Shown here: in pieces, positions 52,271 through 60,048 of the stretch
How the letters are laid out: the number at the start of each line of letters is the position of its first letter
Numbering within the stretch: the stretch's first letter is position 1
Source: Bacteroidota bacterium
GTDB lineage: Bacteria > Bacteroidota > Bacteroidia > B-17B0 > Aurantibacillaceae
Assembly: GCA_013697245.1 (NCBI GenBank)
Contig: JACCXH010000049.1
Coordinates: 294,206 to 358,205, forward strand
Length of the DNA stretch: 64,000 nucleotides
Reading direction: 5' to 3'
The notes under the pieces: generated by a model
The model's database searches: none
Told to the model about the DNA's origin: nothing
The model's input: only the letters and a program-made list of their open reading frames with translations
Position numbers and translations under genes: made by a program

Positions 52271-53402
52271 GTTTTTTTACTGAGTGCTGAAAAATATAAT
52301 GATCATTAGGGTTAAACGATGACAGACTAAGCAATTCGACATTTAAACCCGGACCAAACGCACAGGCAAATATTTTTTTATTCTCTATTTTATTAGCCTT
52401 TATTTTATTGAGCATACTGCATAAAATAAAAAGTATAGTTGGCGAAGACATATTACCGTATTGTTTTAACACACTCATAGAGTCGGAAACATTATTATCA
52501 GTAAGGTTAAGGCTTTGCTGAACAGCCTCTACTATTTTAACCCCACCGGGATGAATGGCCCAAAGATCTGTTTGCGGCATATTATCTCCTAAAAAATTAG
52601 TTACAACATGTTGTATGTTTTCTTTTATAGCACCTACAACATCAGGACTTAAAAACATTTTAAAAGCAGAGGATGTAATGCCCCAGGTCATTAATTCGGC
52701 GGTATTTGGAATAAAAGCAGAACCAATATCATCTATTTGTAAAACAATGTTATTTTCGATGTGTTTGTTTTTATCACCACACATTAATACTGCAGCGGCA
52801 CCATCGGCAAATAAAAGATTGGCAATAATATCTTCATCAAGATCAGAAGGATAAAAATGCAACGAACAGAGTTCGGCGCTTACAATAAGTATACAGGCAT
52901 CGGGATCAGAAGTTGCAATATGATGCGCATATTTAAGTGCTTTTAAAGCAGCATAACATCCTAAAAAATTTAATGCGATTTTTTCGGTGTGTTGAAGCCC
53001 ATATTGCTCGGCCACTAAAAACTCGAGGCCCGGTGCGATAAGACCGGTGCAACTAACGGTAATAAGATGTGTAACTTCTTTTACCGTAACATCACTTTCT
53101 GCAAATATTCTATCAATTGCTGTTGAAGCTAATGGAAGGATCTTTTTATTATAGATCTCCATTCGTTTCTCAACGGGTTGTTTATAATTGTGGTCATTAA
53201 AAAGTTCGTAATTACTTCCTTTGTAATCCGGTATACAGCTAAAACGTGATTCGATCTTGGTCTTGCGGTTCAAAAAATTTATTTTCTGTTCAAACCTCGA
53301 AGGGTCTTGCGTTGCAACAGCCTTTGAATAAAAATTTATAAGTTCTTCATTTTCGATCTTAAATTCCGGAACAGCGGTTGATATGTTAAGAATATATGAC
53401 AT
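52239..53402 (-). CDS. Type III polyketide synthase (chalcone synthase superfamily)
   Basis: 387 residues with the complete Cys-His-Asn triad: C118 (LITVSCTGLIAPGLE), H284 (WAIHPGGVKIVEAV) and N317 (YGNMSSPTILF), plus the closing CAFGPGLNVELL. A homodimeric cytosolic enzyme that extends a CoA starter with malonyl-CoA and cyclises the chain; bacterial members give alkylresorcinols, phloroglucinols or tetrahydroxynaphthalene. The neighbours (UbiA prenyltransferase upstream, then methyltransferase and FAD enzyme) suggest a prenylated or methylated aromatic, perhaps a quinone-like lipid. Product unknown. Confidence 0.93.
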   Translation of the reverse strand: MSYILNISTAVPEFKIENEELINFYSKAVATQDPSRFEQKINFLNRKTKIESRFSCIPDYKGSNYELFNDHNYKQPVEKRMEIYNKKILPLASTAIDRIFAESDVTVKEVTHLITVSCTGLIAPGLEFLVAEQYGLQHTEKIALNFLGCYAALKALKYAHHIATSDPDACILIVSAELCSLHFYPSDLDEDIIANLLFADGAAAVLMCGDKNKHIENNIVLQIDDIGSAFIPNTAELMTWGITSSAFKMFLSPDVVGAIKENIQHVVTNFLGDNMPQTDLWAIHPGGVKIVEAVQQSLNLTDNNVSDSMSVLKQYGNMSSPTILFILCSMLNKIKANKIENKKIFACAFGPGLNVELLSLSSFNPNDHYIFQHSVKKHAVQKHAFKY

Positions 53403-53408
53403 GATAAA

Positions 53409-54263
53409 TTATTTTAAGAGTAAAATTATAAAGAAGAGGTTATTTAAAAATGAAGAGAGTACAAGCATGATCATGGTGTTTTTAAAATTAACGCTGGCGC
53501 TGTTTTTAAAAGACCGAAAGGCCCAAATTAAGAAAAAGAGAGTTGCCGGAAACATTATTAAGTTAAACATGAAAAAGATGCTTATTGTTTCTGAAAATGA
53601 CAAATAAACAAAAAGAGTGGCTAAAGAAAATGAAATAGCGGAAAAAATAAAAGTGCCTTTTATGCCTAACAACATACTTAGTGTATTTACCCCGTCCTTG
53701 CGATCAGCATCATGCTGGTAAATTTGAGTAAGCGGGTAAATAGTACCAATAAAAAAAGAGGAAGCAATAGCAGAAAAAATAACAGCCGGCTTAAGCAATA
53801 GTTCATAAGAAGAGAAAGCAAAAATATTAGCATAAAATATCCATGCTCCCTGAAAAATAAAAACAACTAAAAAACCAATTACCGGAAATTTTTTGAGACG
53901 AACTAACCGCGAACTGTAAAGACGAGAAAAAACTATATAAATAGCTACAAAAAGTACGAAGTAATAATTGATCATGAATGATAATGCTACTGCCATTCCA
54001 TCCATGACGTTACATAAATTTAAAAGTGTTTTAGTAGGCCTGGGTGGCGCTGCTAGTCCGCCGATTGGGCCTTCATCCTGGTCGTTATAACTGTTATAAC
54101 CATTACTTGCCGGGAAAACCAAAATATGCCAAATAAAAAGAACCAAAAACAAATTAATATCAAATTTTGGTTGGATATAAAAAAAAACAAATAAAGATAC
54201 CGGCAATAAGAATATTGAAAAAGGAAACCTTAAAAGTTTAATCGTATTTATTGCGGAGTTCAA
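53409..54263 (-). CDS. UbiA-family prenyltransferase
   Basis: 284 residues, about nine TM segments. First Asp-rich motif is YNSYNDQDEGPIGG, the second YQHDADRKDGVNTL; both coordinate Mg-prenyl diphosphate in UbiA enzymes. GLAAPPRPTKTL between them is also family-like. It attaches a prenyl chain to an aromatic acceptor in the inner membrane. Six bases upstream of the type III PKS gene, so its acceptor may be that enzyme's product. It could also act in menaquinone or heme-side pathways, but no such genes are here. Confidence 0.88.
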   Translation of the reverse strand: MNSAINTIKLLRFPFSIFLLPVSLFVFFYIQPKFDINLFLVLFIWHILVFPASNGYNSYNDQDEGPIGGLAAPPRPTKTLLNLCNVMDGMAVALSFMINYYFVLFVAIYIVFSRLYSSRLVRLKKFPVIGFLVVFIFQGAWIFYANIFAFSSYELLLKPAVIFSAIASSFFIGTIYPLTQIYQHDADRKDGVNTLSMLLGIKGTFIFSAISFSLATLFVYLSFSETISIFFMFNLIMFPATLFFLIWAFRSFKNSASVNFKNTMIMLVLSSFLNNLFFIILLLK

Positions 54264-54326
54264 ATTATTTATGCCTCAATTATCATTTACATAAAGTTAG
54301 ATATAAATGGCGCAAAAAGCCAATTA

Positions 54327-55289
54327 TTATTTCTTATTCTCTTTTGCTTTCTTTTTAAAATATCTCCTTAATAAAAAATTGTGTTGAAGTGCTTCCAGGT
54401 CTTCGTCCAGCTTTTTAGAACTGCTTTCTAAATTTTTCATTCCAGACTTTAAATTAGCGCCAGCTGCCTCGTCGTGTAAAAGGACTCCTACCGGGGTTTT
54501 AGGATTTTTACTGGCCTCGTTTAAGTTAGCAATAAACACAGCCGCAGTATCGGCAACTTTATTTAATTCTTTTACTGTTTTTTTAATATTATTGAATACA
54601 AGCGTATCTGTTACCAGGTCATTAGCCAGTGTACCTTTTTTATTAAGTTTTGCGCTAAAATCCGACAGAGAGTTCAATAATAATTCTGCCCTGTTGCTGG
54701 CCTTCTTTAAAGAAGATGTGGTAGCAGAAATGTTATCATATAGGTCTTCATCTTTTAATAATTTACCAAGGTTCCCTTTTCCGTCTAATAGATTTTTACT
54801 GATGGTTTTAAAGTCTGTTGTAATAGCCAACACATTTTTATTATTCTCCTGAAAGGTGTTCATAATATCCTCTGTACTAAATGTTTTTTCAATACCAAGC
54901 GTATCATTTTCTTGAACAGCAGGCATATCTGAGCTTCCTCCTGAGATAACCAGGATCTTATTACCAATAAATCCATCGGTGCTAATTTTTACCTTAGCAT
55001 CTTTACGAATATATTCCTGAGCTTTTGCATCAATATTCATAATTACCTTTACCTGCGACTTTCCGTAAAATTCTACACGCTTTACAGTTCCTATCTTTAC
55101 ACCCGAGAACCAGATATTATTGCCTTTCTGCAAACCATTCACATCGTCGAATAAAGTGGTAACCTGCATTTTTGTTGAAAATGTTTGATGGATGTTGCCT
55201 ATCATTAATATTCCTGCAATAAGAAAAATAATTCCTACTAATACGAAAAGGCCTACGATAATGGCGCGCTTATTTGGAGATTCATTCAT
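54327..55289 (-). CDS. MCE/MlaD family protein
   Basis: 320 residues: N-terminal TM anchor at about 9-30 (AIIVGLFVLVGIIFLIAGIL), one MCE domain at about 38-115 (VTTLFDDVNGLQKGNNIWFSG, KIGTVKRVEFYG, TDGFIGNKILVISGGS), then a helical region at 130-310 that would form a barrel or needle in a hexamer. It is the substrate-binding part of an inner-membrane lipid transporter. Third gene of the MlaE-F-D set, five bases after the ATPase. Only one MCE protein here, as in MlaD. Confidence 0.93.
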   Translation of the reverse strand: MNESPNKRAIIVGLFVLVGIIFLIAGILMIGNIHQTFSTKMQVTTLFDDVNGLQKGNNIWFSGVKIGTVKRVEFYGKSQVKVIMNIDAKAQEYIRKDAKVKISTDGFIGNKILVISGGSSDMPAVQENDTLGIEKTFSTEDIMNTFQENNKNVLAITTDFKTISKNLLDGKGNLGKLLKDEDLYDNISATTSSLKKASNRAELLLNSLSDFSAKLNKKGTLANDLVTDTLVFNNIKKTVKELNKVADTAAVFIANLNEASKNPKTPVGVLLHDEAAGANLKSGMKNLESSSKKLDEDLEALQHNFLLRRYFKKKAKENKK

Positions 55290-55293
55290 GGTT

Positions 55294-56073
55294 CTATGTT
55301 ATAAAATTGTAATTAAAAAAACTTTGTATCCTTTCTTCTTGTGTCGCAAATACGTCATCAAAAGTTCCTACTTTTAAAAAGGTGCCGTCGAGCAATATGG
55401 CTACTCGGTTGCCGGTAACTTTGGCACAGGTAAGATCGTGTGTAATAATGATGGAGCTTGTTTTGTAACGGCGTTGCACATTATTTATGAGGTCGTTAAT
55501 TTCGATAGAGGTTATTGGATCTAAACCTGAAGTAGGTTCGTCATACAACATAATCTCGGGTTTTAAAATTAATGTACGTGCTATGCCAATACGTTTTTTT
55601 TGTCCACCCGAAAGATCGGATGGTAATTGATTGATTTTATCTAACAGGCCAACTGCTTCCAATACTTCTTCTACTGCGGTATCGATCTCTTTTTTTGTTA
55701 AGTTTTTAAAATTCATGCGTAAAGGAAATTCAAGGTTACCTCTCACATCCATACTATCATATAATGCACTGTTCTGAAATGAAAAACCAATTTTTAAGCG
55801 CAGCGCATCTAATTCTTTCCCTTTTAATTTATCAACTTCCTTACCTAATACATTAACAATACCAGCGTCGGGTCGTAACAAGCCAACTAATATTTTTATG
55901 AGAACAGATTTACCGGTGCCTGAACGGCCAAGCACGGCCACATTTTCTCCTTTATGTACATCAAGATCAATTCCTTTCAGAACATCCAGTGCGCCAAAAG
56001 ATTTATACAAGCCGCGAATAGAAATTACGGCATCACTTGTATCTATTATATCGTTATGGTTATCTGATCGCAT
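55294..56073 (-). CDS. ABC transporter ATPase, MlaF-like
   Basis: 259 residues. Walker A GRSGTGKSVLIKILVGLL, Q-loop FSFQNSALYDSMDVRGNL, signature LSGGQKKRIGIARTLI, Walker B IMLYDEPTSGLDP, and the switch histidine in IIITHDLTCAK. The alternation GxSGTGKSV with LYDEPTSGLDPI is typical of MlaF/YrbF ATPases. It powers the lipid transporter with the flanking permease (one-base gap upstream) and the MCE protein. Confidence 0.95.
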   Translation of the reverse strand: MRSDNHNDIIDTSDAVISIRGLYKSFGALDVLKGIDLDVHKGENVAVLGRSGTGKSVLIKILVGLLRPDAGIVNVLGKEVDKLKGKELDALRLKIGFSFQNSALYDSMDVRGNLEFPLRMNFKNLTKKEIDTAVEEVLEAVGLLDKINQLPSDLSGGQKKRIGIARTLILKPEIMLYDEPTSGLDPITSIEINDLINNVQRRYKTSSIIITHDLTCAKVTGNRVAILLDGTFLKVGTFDDVFATQEERIQSFFNYNFIT

Positions 56074-56074
56074 T

Positions 56075-56866
56075 TTAAAATAATCTTATCCAATTGCTTA
56101 CTTGTACAATTACAACTTCTTCAATAAATACCAGGAACATAGAAAGCACTACTGCTTGGTTTGCTGCACGGCCAACACCAACTGTTCCGCTCGATGCATT
56201 ATAACCTTTATAACAGCCAACAATACCAATTGTAAAACCAAAAAATATAGATTTTACAACTGAAGTAAAAATGTCGAGAAAAGTTATTGTATCAAATCCA
56301 TGCTCAAAAAAACTGATAAAGCTGGTAGATTCATGAGCGTTAATATTTACAAATGAACCTAAAAGTGCTACAAAGCCGCAATAAAGTGCTAATATGGGAA
56401 CAGTAATAGTAGTGGCTAAAACACGGGTGGTAACTAAAAATTTAAAAGGGTTAATTGCAGATACTTCCATGGCATCTATTTGTTCTGTTACGCGCATAGA
56501 ACCTAACTCGGCACCAATGCTTGAACCCACTTTTCCGGAACAAATTAAGGCAGTTACTAAAGATGCGAGCGCCCTTAGTATAGCAATAGAAATAAGCGAA
56601 GGTAGCCATGAGGTTGCGCCAAACGTTTCTAATGAAGGGCGCGATTGTTTTGTGAAAACTATACCGGTAATAAAACCAGTTAATGTAATTAAAGGCAGGG
56701 CTTTTAACCCTATCTCGAAACACTGGTTTATTAATTCACGAACATGAAAAGGTGGCTTAACTGCTTCTTTAAAAAATCGCCCAATAAATTTATAAGCGCT
56801 ATAAACGCCAATAAAATAATTGTCTAATCCTTTTGACAGAAGAAATTTTTTAGATCCTGATCTCAT
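56075..56866 (-). CDS. MlaE-family permease
   Basis: 263 residues, about five to six TM segments. MlaE/YrbE signatures: LPLITLTGFITGIVFTKQSR, then SGKVGSSIGAELGSMRVTEQIDAMEVSAINP, which contains the coupling helix, and YNASSGTVGVGRAANQAVV. Permease of an inner-membrane ABC system for phospholipid (or related lipid) traffic to or from the outer membrane. First gene of the operon, followed by ATPase, MCE protein and, 63 bases further, the UbiA-PKS cluster on the same strand. Confidence 0.95.
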   Translation of the reverse strand: MRSGSKKFLLSKGLDNYFIGVYSAYKFIGRFFKEAVKPPFHVRELINQCFEIGLKALPLITLTGFITGIVFTKQSRPSLETFGATSWLPSLISIAILRALASLVTALICSGKVGSSIGAELGSMRVTEQIDAMEVSAINPFKFLVTTRVLATTITVPILALYCGFVALLGSFVNINAHESTSFISFFEHGFDTITFLDIFTSVVKSIFFGFTIGIVGCYKGYNASSGTVGVGRAANQAVVLSMFLVFIEEVVIVQVSNWIRLF

Positions 56867-57237
56867 AATTTTATCACCTCATACTAAGAAATTATGGTGC
56901 CAGTGTATAAGCCCGTAAACGGGGATATAAATGCACGTATTACTTAAACACCATTAAATGTGGGGAAAACGGGGTGTTTAATGCCCAAACAAGACTTTAT
57001 TTGATGGCATGCCTTTCGCAAGAGTAAGATGTATAGTTACTCTTTTTTCTTTTTATTATTTTTTGAATTTTAAATATAACTAAGTATTTAAATGATCAAA
57101 TGCGATCTTAAAATGAGAATTATATAATTGAAAAACAGGCTTAACAGACAGATAAACAACAACACTCTTTTACAAACGAACATTTTGTGAATTCTTTTAC
57201 TGATTTTTTATTTCCTAATGCTTTAAAAATTAAAACT
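56867..57237. other. Divergent intergenic region with a 9-bp inverted repeat
   Basis: 371 bases between the minus-strand transporter operon and the plus-strand csbD-like gene, so it must hold both promoters. TTAAACACC at 56944-56952 and GGTGTTTAA at 56973-56981 are perfect inverted repeats around a G/A-rich 20-base spacer, a possible operator or RNA hairpin. No clear TAnnTTTG box close to either start. An ATG at 57187 would add 17 residues to the csbD-like protein and is unlikely. Confidence 0.5.
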
Positions 57238-57426
57238 ATGAACCTAACTGAATTAAAAGGAAACTGGCATGAAACAAAAGGTAAGCTAAAACAAAAATTC
57301 GGTATTCTTATAGATAGCGATCTTACGTTAATAGAGGGTAAAGAAGAAGAAATGTTTGGTAAACTTCAGATCAAGCTTGGTCGTACAAAAGAAGATCTGT
57401 ATAAAATAATCTCTGAAATTAAATAA
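57238..57426 (+). CDS. CsbD-family small stress protein
   Basis: 62 residues from the ATG at 57238 (MNLTELKGNWHETKGKLKQKF), the typical CsbD length and start pattern: NxLKGNWxxxKGKLKxKFG, then DLTLIEGKEEEMFGKLQIKLGRTKEDLYK. CsbD-like proteins are abundant, disordered, hydrophilic stress proteins, often under general stress control. A possible output of the signalling system in this window, but no direct sign of that. Confidence 0.88.
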   Translation: MNLTELKGNWHETKGKLKQKFGILIDSDLTLIEGKEEEMFGKLQIKLGRTKEDLYKIISEIK

Positions 57427-57465
57427 AATGCCCTACAAATATAAATTACACCTAAAATATAAAAC

Positions 57466-59091
57466 ATGAAAATTAAATTACTTTCTACGGTAACTATGGT
57501 TACTATATTATCTTTACCCTTTATTACATTAGCCCAGGCTCCTGCTTTAGGCAGCGCAGCAAATTTTGTTTTATTCTCTACAAATGGAGCCGTAACTAAT
57601 TCAGGTATTTCGCAAATTACCGGTAATGTTGGTACCAACAATGGTTCAAGCACAGGTTTTGGAAATGTGAACGGTGTTATGAACGATGGCAATGGTGCAA
57701 GCGCGCAAGCTGCCGCCGATCTTTTAATTGCCTACAATCAACTTAATGCAACCGTTGCAACTTTTTTTCCGGCGCCTTTACTTGGAAACGGACAAACACT
57801 TGTTCCGGGTGTTTATTCTATTGGTGCGGCTGCAACGCTAAACCTTGAATTAAAATTGGACGGTCAAAATAATGCTAACTCTGTATTTATTTTTAAGATC
57901 CAGGGGCCGTTATCTACTAATGCTGCTTCAAGAATTAAATTAATTAATGGCGCTAAAGCATGTAATGTGTTTTGGAAAGTGGAAGGTTTAGTAAGCATGG
58001 CTTCAGGAACAAGCATGAAAGGAACTGTTATTGCAAACAATGCAGCTATTAACATGAATTCGGGTGATACACTTGAAGGTAGAGCCCTTTCTACGGCAGG
58101 TGCCGTTACACTTAACGGATTATTTGCTTATACGCCAATTGGTTGTGGTAGTCCGGTATTAACGGGTCCGTCCGCTCCGGTATTAGGTGTGGCAGGCTGT
58201 TATGCTATATTCTCTAGTAATGGTTCTGTTTCAAATAGCGGTGTTACAACTGTTACAGGTGATGTAGGCAGCAATAGCAGTGCACCAACAGGTTTTAATC
58301 CGGCTTTAATAAACGGTAATCTTCATCTTGTTCCAGATGGTTCAACAGCACAGTGTGCAACAGATCTTATGGTGGCATATAATTATTTAAATGGTTTGAC
58401 AGATGATATTGAATTATTATATCCTGCACAATTTGGAAATGGTTTAGTATTAACACCACATACTTATTTACTAAATGCCGCAACAGTATTTACAGATTCT
58501 TTGTATTTAAATGCGCAAGGAAATTCAAACGCCATTTTTGTAATAAAAATAAACGGTGCTATTTCTACCAGCACATATGCAAAAGTGATGTTGATTAATG
58601 GAGCACAGGCAAAAAATGTGTTTTGGAAAATTGAAGGCGCTGTAAACATAAACAACTACTCTAAATTTAAAGGCACTATCGTTTGTCATAATGGCGCTTT
58701 AGGAGCAATAAACACAGGTGTTACAATTGACGGAAGATTACTAACAACTAATGGTGCGCTATCATCTACAGCTATAACAGCCATCGCATATACAACTGCA
58801 GCTACATGTGCTTCTGTTGGTATTCCTTTGTACGCGGTTACCAGTTCAATTGTAAAAGTATATCCTAATCCATTTATAACATCTTTAAATATTAAAGTAA
58901 TTGATGCTGAATTAAGTAATTCTGCGGAAATGAAAATGTATAATGTTTTAGGTGAAGTAGTAATGACAACACCGATTACAAAAGAAATAACAACAGTTGA
59001 AATAAAAGATCTTTCTTCAGGAATTTATTTTTACAAGATCTTTGATAATAATAAGATAGTACAAACCGGTCGTTTGATCTCACAGCAATAA
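57466..59091 (+). CDS. Secreted double DUF3494 (ice-binding-like) protein with T9SS tail
   Basis: 541 residues. Signal peptide (TILSLPFITLAQ), then two DUF3494 domains at about 25-220 and 240-440. Each has the pattern NFVLFSTNGAVTNSG with ITGNVGTN, a beta-helix middle with LKLDGQNNANSVFIFKIQG, then INGAKACNVFWKVEG and a GTVIANNAAINMNSG tract. The second copy repeats these as GCYAIFSSNGSVSNSG, LNAQGNSNAIFVIKI and INGAQAKNVFWKIEG. The last 75 residues (VKVYPNPFITSLNIKVIDA) are a T9SS type A tail. DUF3494 includes ice-binding proteins, but many members only adhere. A strong terminator follows. Confidence 0.93.
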   Translation: MKIKLLSTVTMVTILSLPFITLAQAPALGSAANFVLFSTNGAVTNSGISQITGNVGTNNGSSTGFGNVNGVMNDGNGASAQAAADLLIAYNQLNATVATFFPAPLLGNGQTLVPGVYSIGAAATLNLELKLDGQNNANSVFIFKIQGPLSTNAASRIKLINGAKACNVFWKVEGLVSMASGTSMKGTVIANNAAINMNSGDTLEGRALSTAGAVTLNGLFAYTPIGCGSPVLTGPSAPVLGVAGCYAIFSSNGSVSNSGVTTVTGDVGSNSSAPTGFNPALINGNLHLVPDGSTAQCATDLMVAYNYLNGLTDDIELLYPAQFGNGLVLTPHTYLLNAATVFTDSLYLNAQGNSNAIFVIKINGAISTSTYAKVMLINGAQAKNVFWKIEGAVNINNYSKFKGTIVCHNGALGAINTGVTIDGRLLTTNGALSSTAITAIAYTTAATCASVGIPLYAVTSSIVKVYPNPFITSLNIKVIDAELSNSAEMKMYNVLGEVVMTTPITKEITTVEIKDLSSGIYFYKIFDNNKIVQTGRLISQQ

Positions 59092-59110
59092 AAAATAAAT
59101 AAAAATAAAA

Positions 59111-59142
59111 AACTCCAACCTTAAATAGGTTGGAGTTTTTTT
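59111..59142 (+). terminator. Strong rho-independent terminator
   Basis: AACTCCAACC (59111-59120), seven-base loop, GGTTGGAGTT (59128-59137), then T run to 59142. Ten-bp perfect stem, 20 bases after the stop of the DUF3494 gene. The upstream A run means it could also work on the minus strand. Confidence 0.92.
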
Positions 59143-59156
59143 AAAATAATTCAAAT

Positions 59157-59582
59157 ATGAATAAGAACGGACCTGTTGTAGTAATAGAAGATGATGATGA
59201 TGATCAATACATGCTTGGCAAAATATTTAAGAAACTAAATTATGACAATTCAGTCGTTTTTTTTAAAGATGGAAATGCGGCCCTTGATTATCTTAATAAA
59301 ACGGATGTAATCCCTTTTCTGATACTTTCAGATATTAATATGCCAAAGATCAATGGCTTTGAAGTCAGAAGTAAAGTACATACCAATGAAATGTTGCATA
59401 TAAAATGCATTCCCTATTTATTTTTTACCACTAGTTCTAGCAAACAAGCGGTAATAGATCCTTACGCCTTATCGGTACAAGGTTTTTTTATTAAACCCAA
59501 TAGTTTTGAAAAACTCGAAAGCACCATTAGAAAAATAATGGAATATTGGCATGAATGTATTGCCCCAAGCGAGTATAGTTAA
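59157..59582 (+). CDS. Stand-alone receiver (Rcp1-like response regulator)
   Basis: 141 residues, single receiver domain. Acidic pocket VVVIEDDDDDQYM, phospho-acceptor D59 (LILSDINMPKINGFEV), T/S of YLFFTTSSSK and K of GFFIKPNSF. The pattern IEDDxDD and ExxPxxILSDINMP places it with the CheY/Rcp1-like group that pairs with phytochrome-type or PAS kinases. No output domain. The only intact single-domain receiver here; its kinase is elsewhere. It starts 14 bases after a terminator, so its promoter must overlap that hairpin. Confidence 0.92.
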   Translation: MNKNGPVVVIEDDDDDQYMLGKIFKKLNYDNSVVFFKDGNAALDYLNKTDVIPFLILSDINMPKINGFEVRSKVHTNEMLHIKCIPYLFFTTSSSKQAVIDPYALSVQGFFIKPNSFEKLESTIRKIMEYWHECIAPSEYS

Positions 59583-59689
59583 AGGGTAAGTATATTCTAC
59601 ATTAAAGAGGAAATTACTCGTCAAAAAATGCCCAATTTTCACGCTTTTACTGGCATAAAACTTGAAGTTATTAAGTAAAGCATATTAAA

Positions 59690-59959
59690 ATGGACATTTT
59701 CAAAATACTCAAGATTTTTTTCACCGGCTGGTTTCTGGTCTTTGCGATCATTTTTTTAACCCACTGTAAAAACAGCCCAAACCCAATGTATGATATGCCT
59801 GTTGAAAAAAGCACCACTTTACACTCCAATAATAAAGATACTTTGAGTGAACTTTTAAATGCGCCGCAAGCGGTTGAACCCGCCACGACTTTGACTTCGC
59901 CGCAAGATCCTTCATCTTTAAAAGAAGCCAAGCCTGTTAAACTCATCTTTTTAAAATAG
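59690..59959 (+). CDS. Small lipoprotein, function unknown
   Basis: 89 residues. N-terminal hydrophobic stretch (WFLVFAIIFLTHCKNS) ending in a lipobox-like LTHC with Cys26. The rest is short, Ser/Pro-rich and low complexity (PVEKSTTLHSNNKDTLSELL), so it is probably a membrane-anchored disordered peptide. No family recognised. Monocistronic by spacing. Confidence 0.5.
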   Translation: MDIFKILKIFFTGWFLVFAIIFLTHCKNSPNPMYDMPVEKSTTLHSNNKDTLSELLNAPQAVEPATTLTSPQDPSSLKEAKPVKLIFLK

Positions 59960-60005
59960 CATATTTTCTGATAGGGTCTTTTAAGAAATAATTACCCGAT
60001 TTCAT

Positions 60006-60013
60006 TATCTTTG
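60006..60013 (+). promoter_or_regulatory. Candidate -7 box for the GT-C-like gene
   Basis: TATCTTTG matches TAnnTTTG, 36 bases before the ATG at 60049. No clear -33 element. Confidence 0.4.
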
Positions 60014-60048
60014 ATTTTAGAATACTTAAATCTGAGAAGAAAAGTCTG

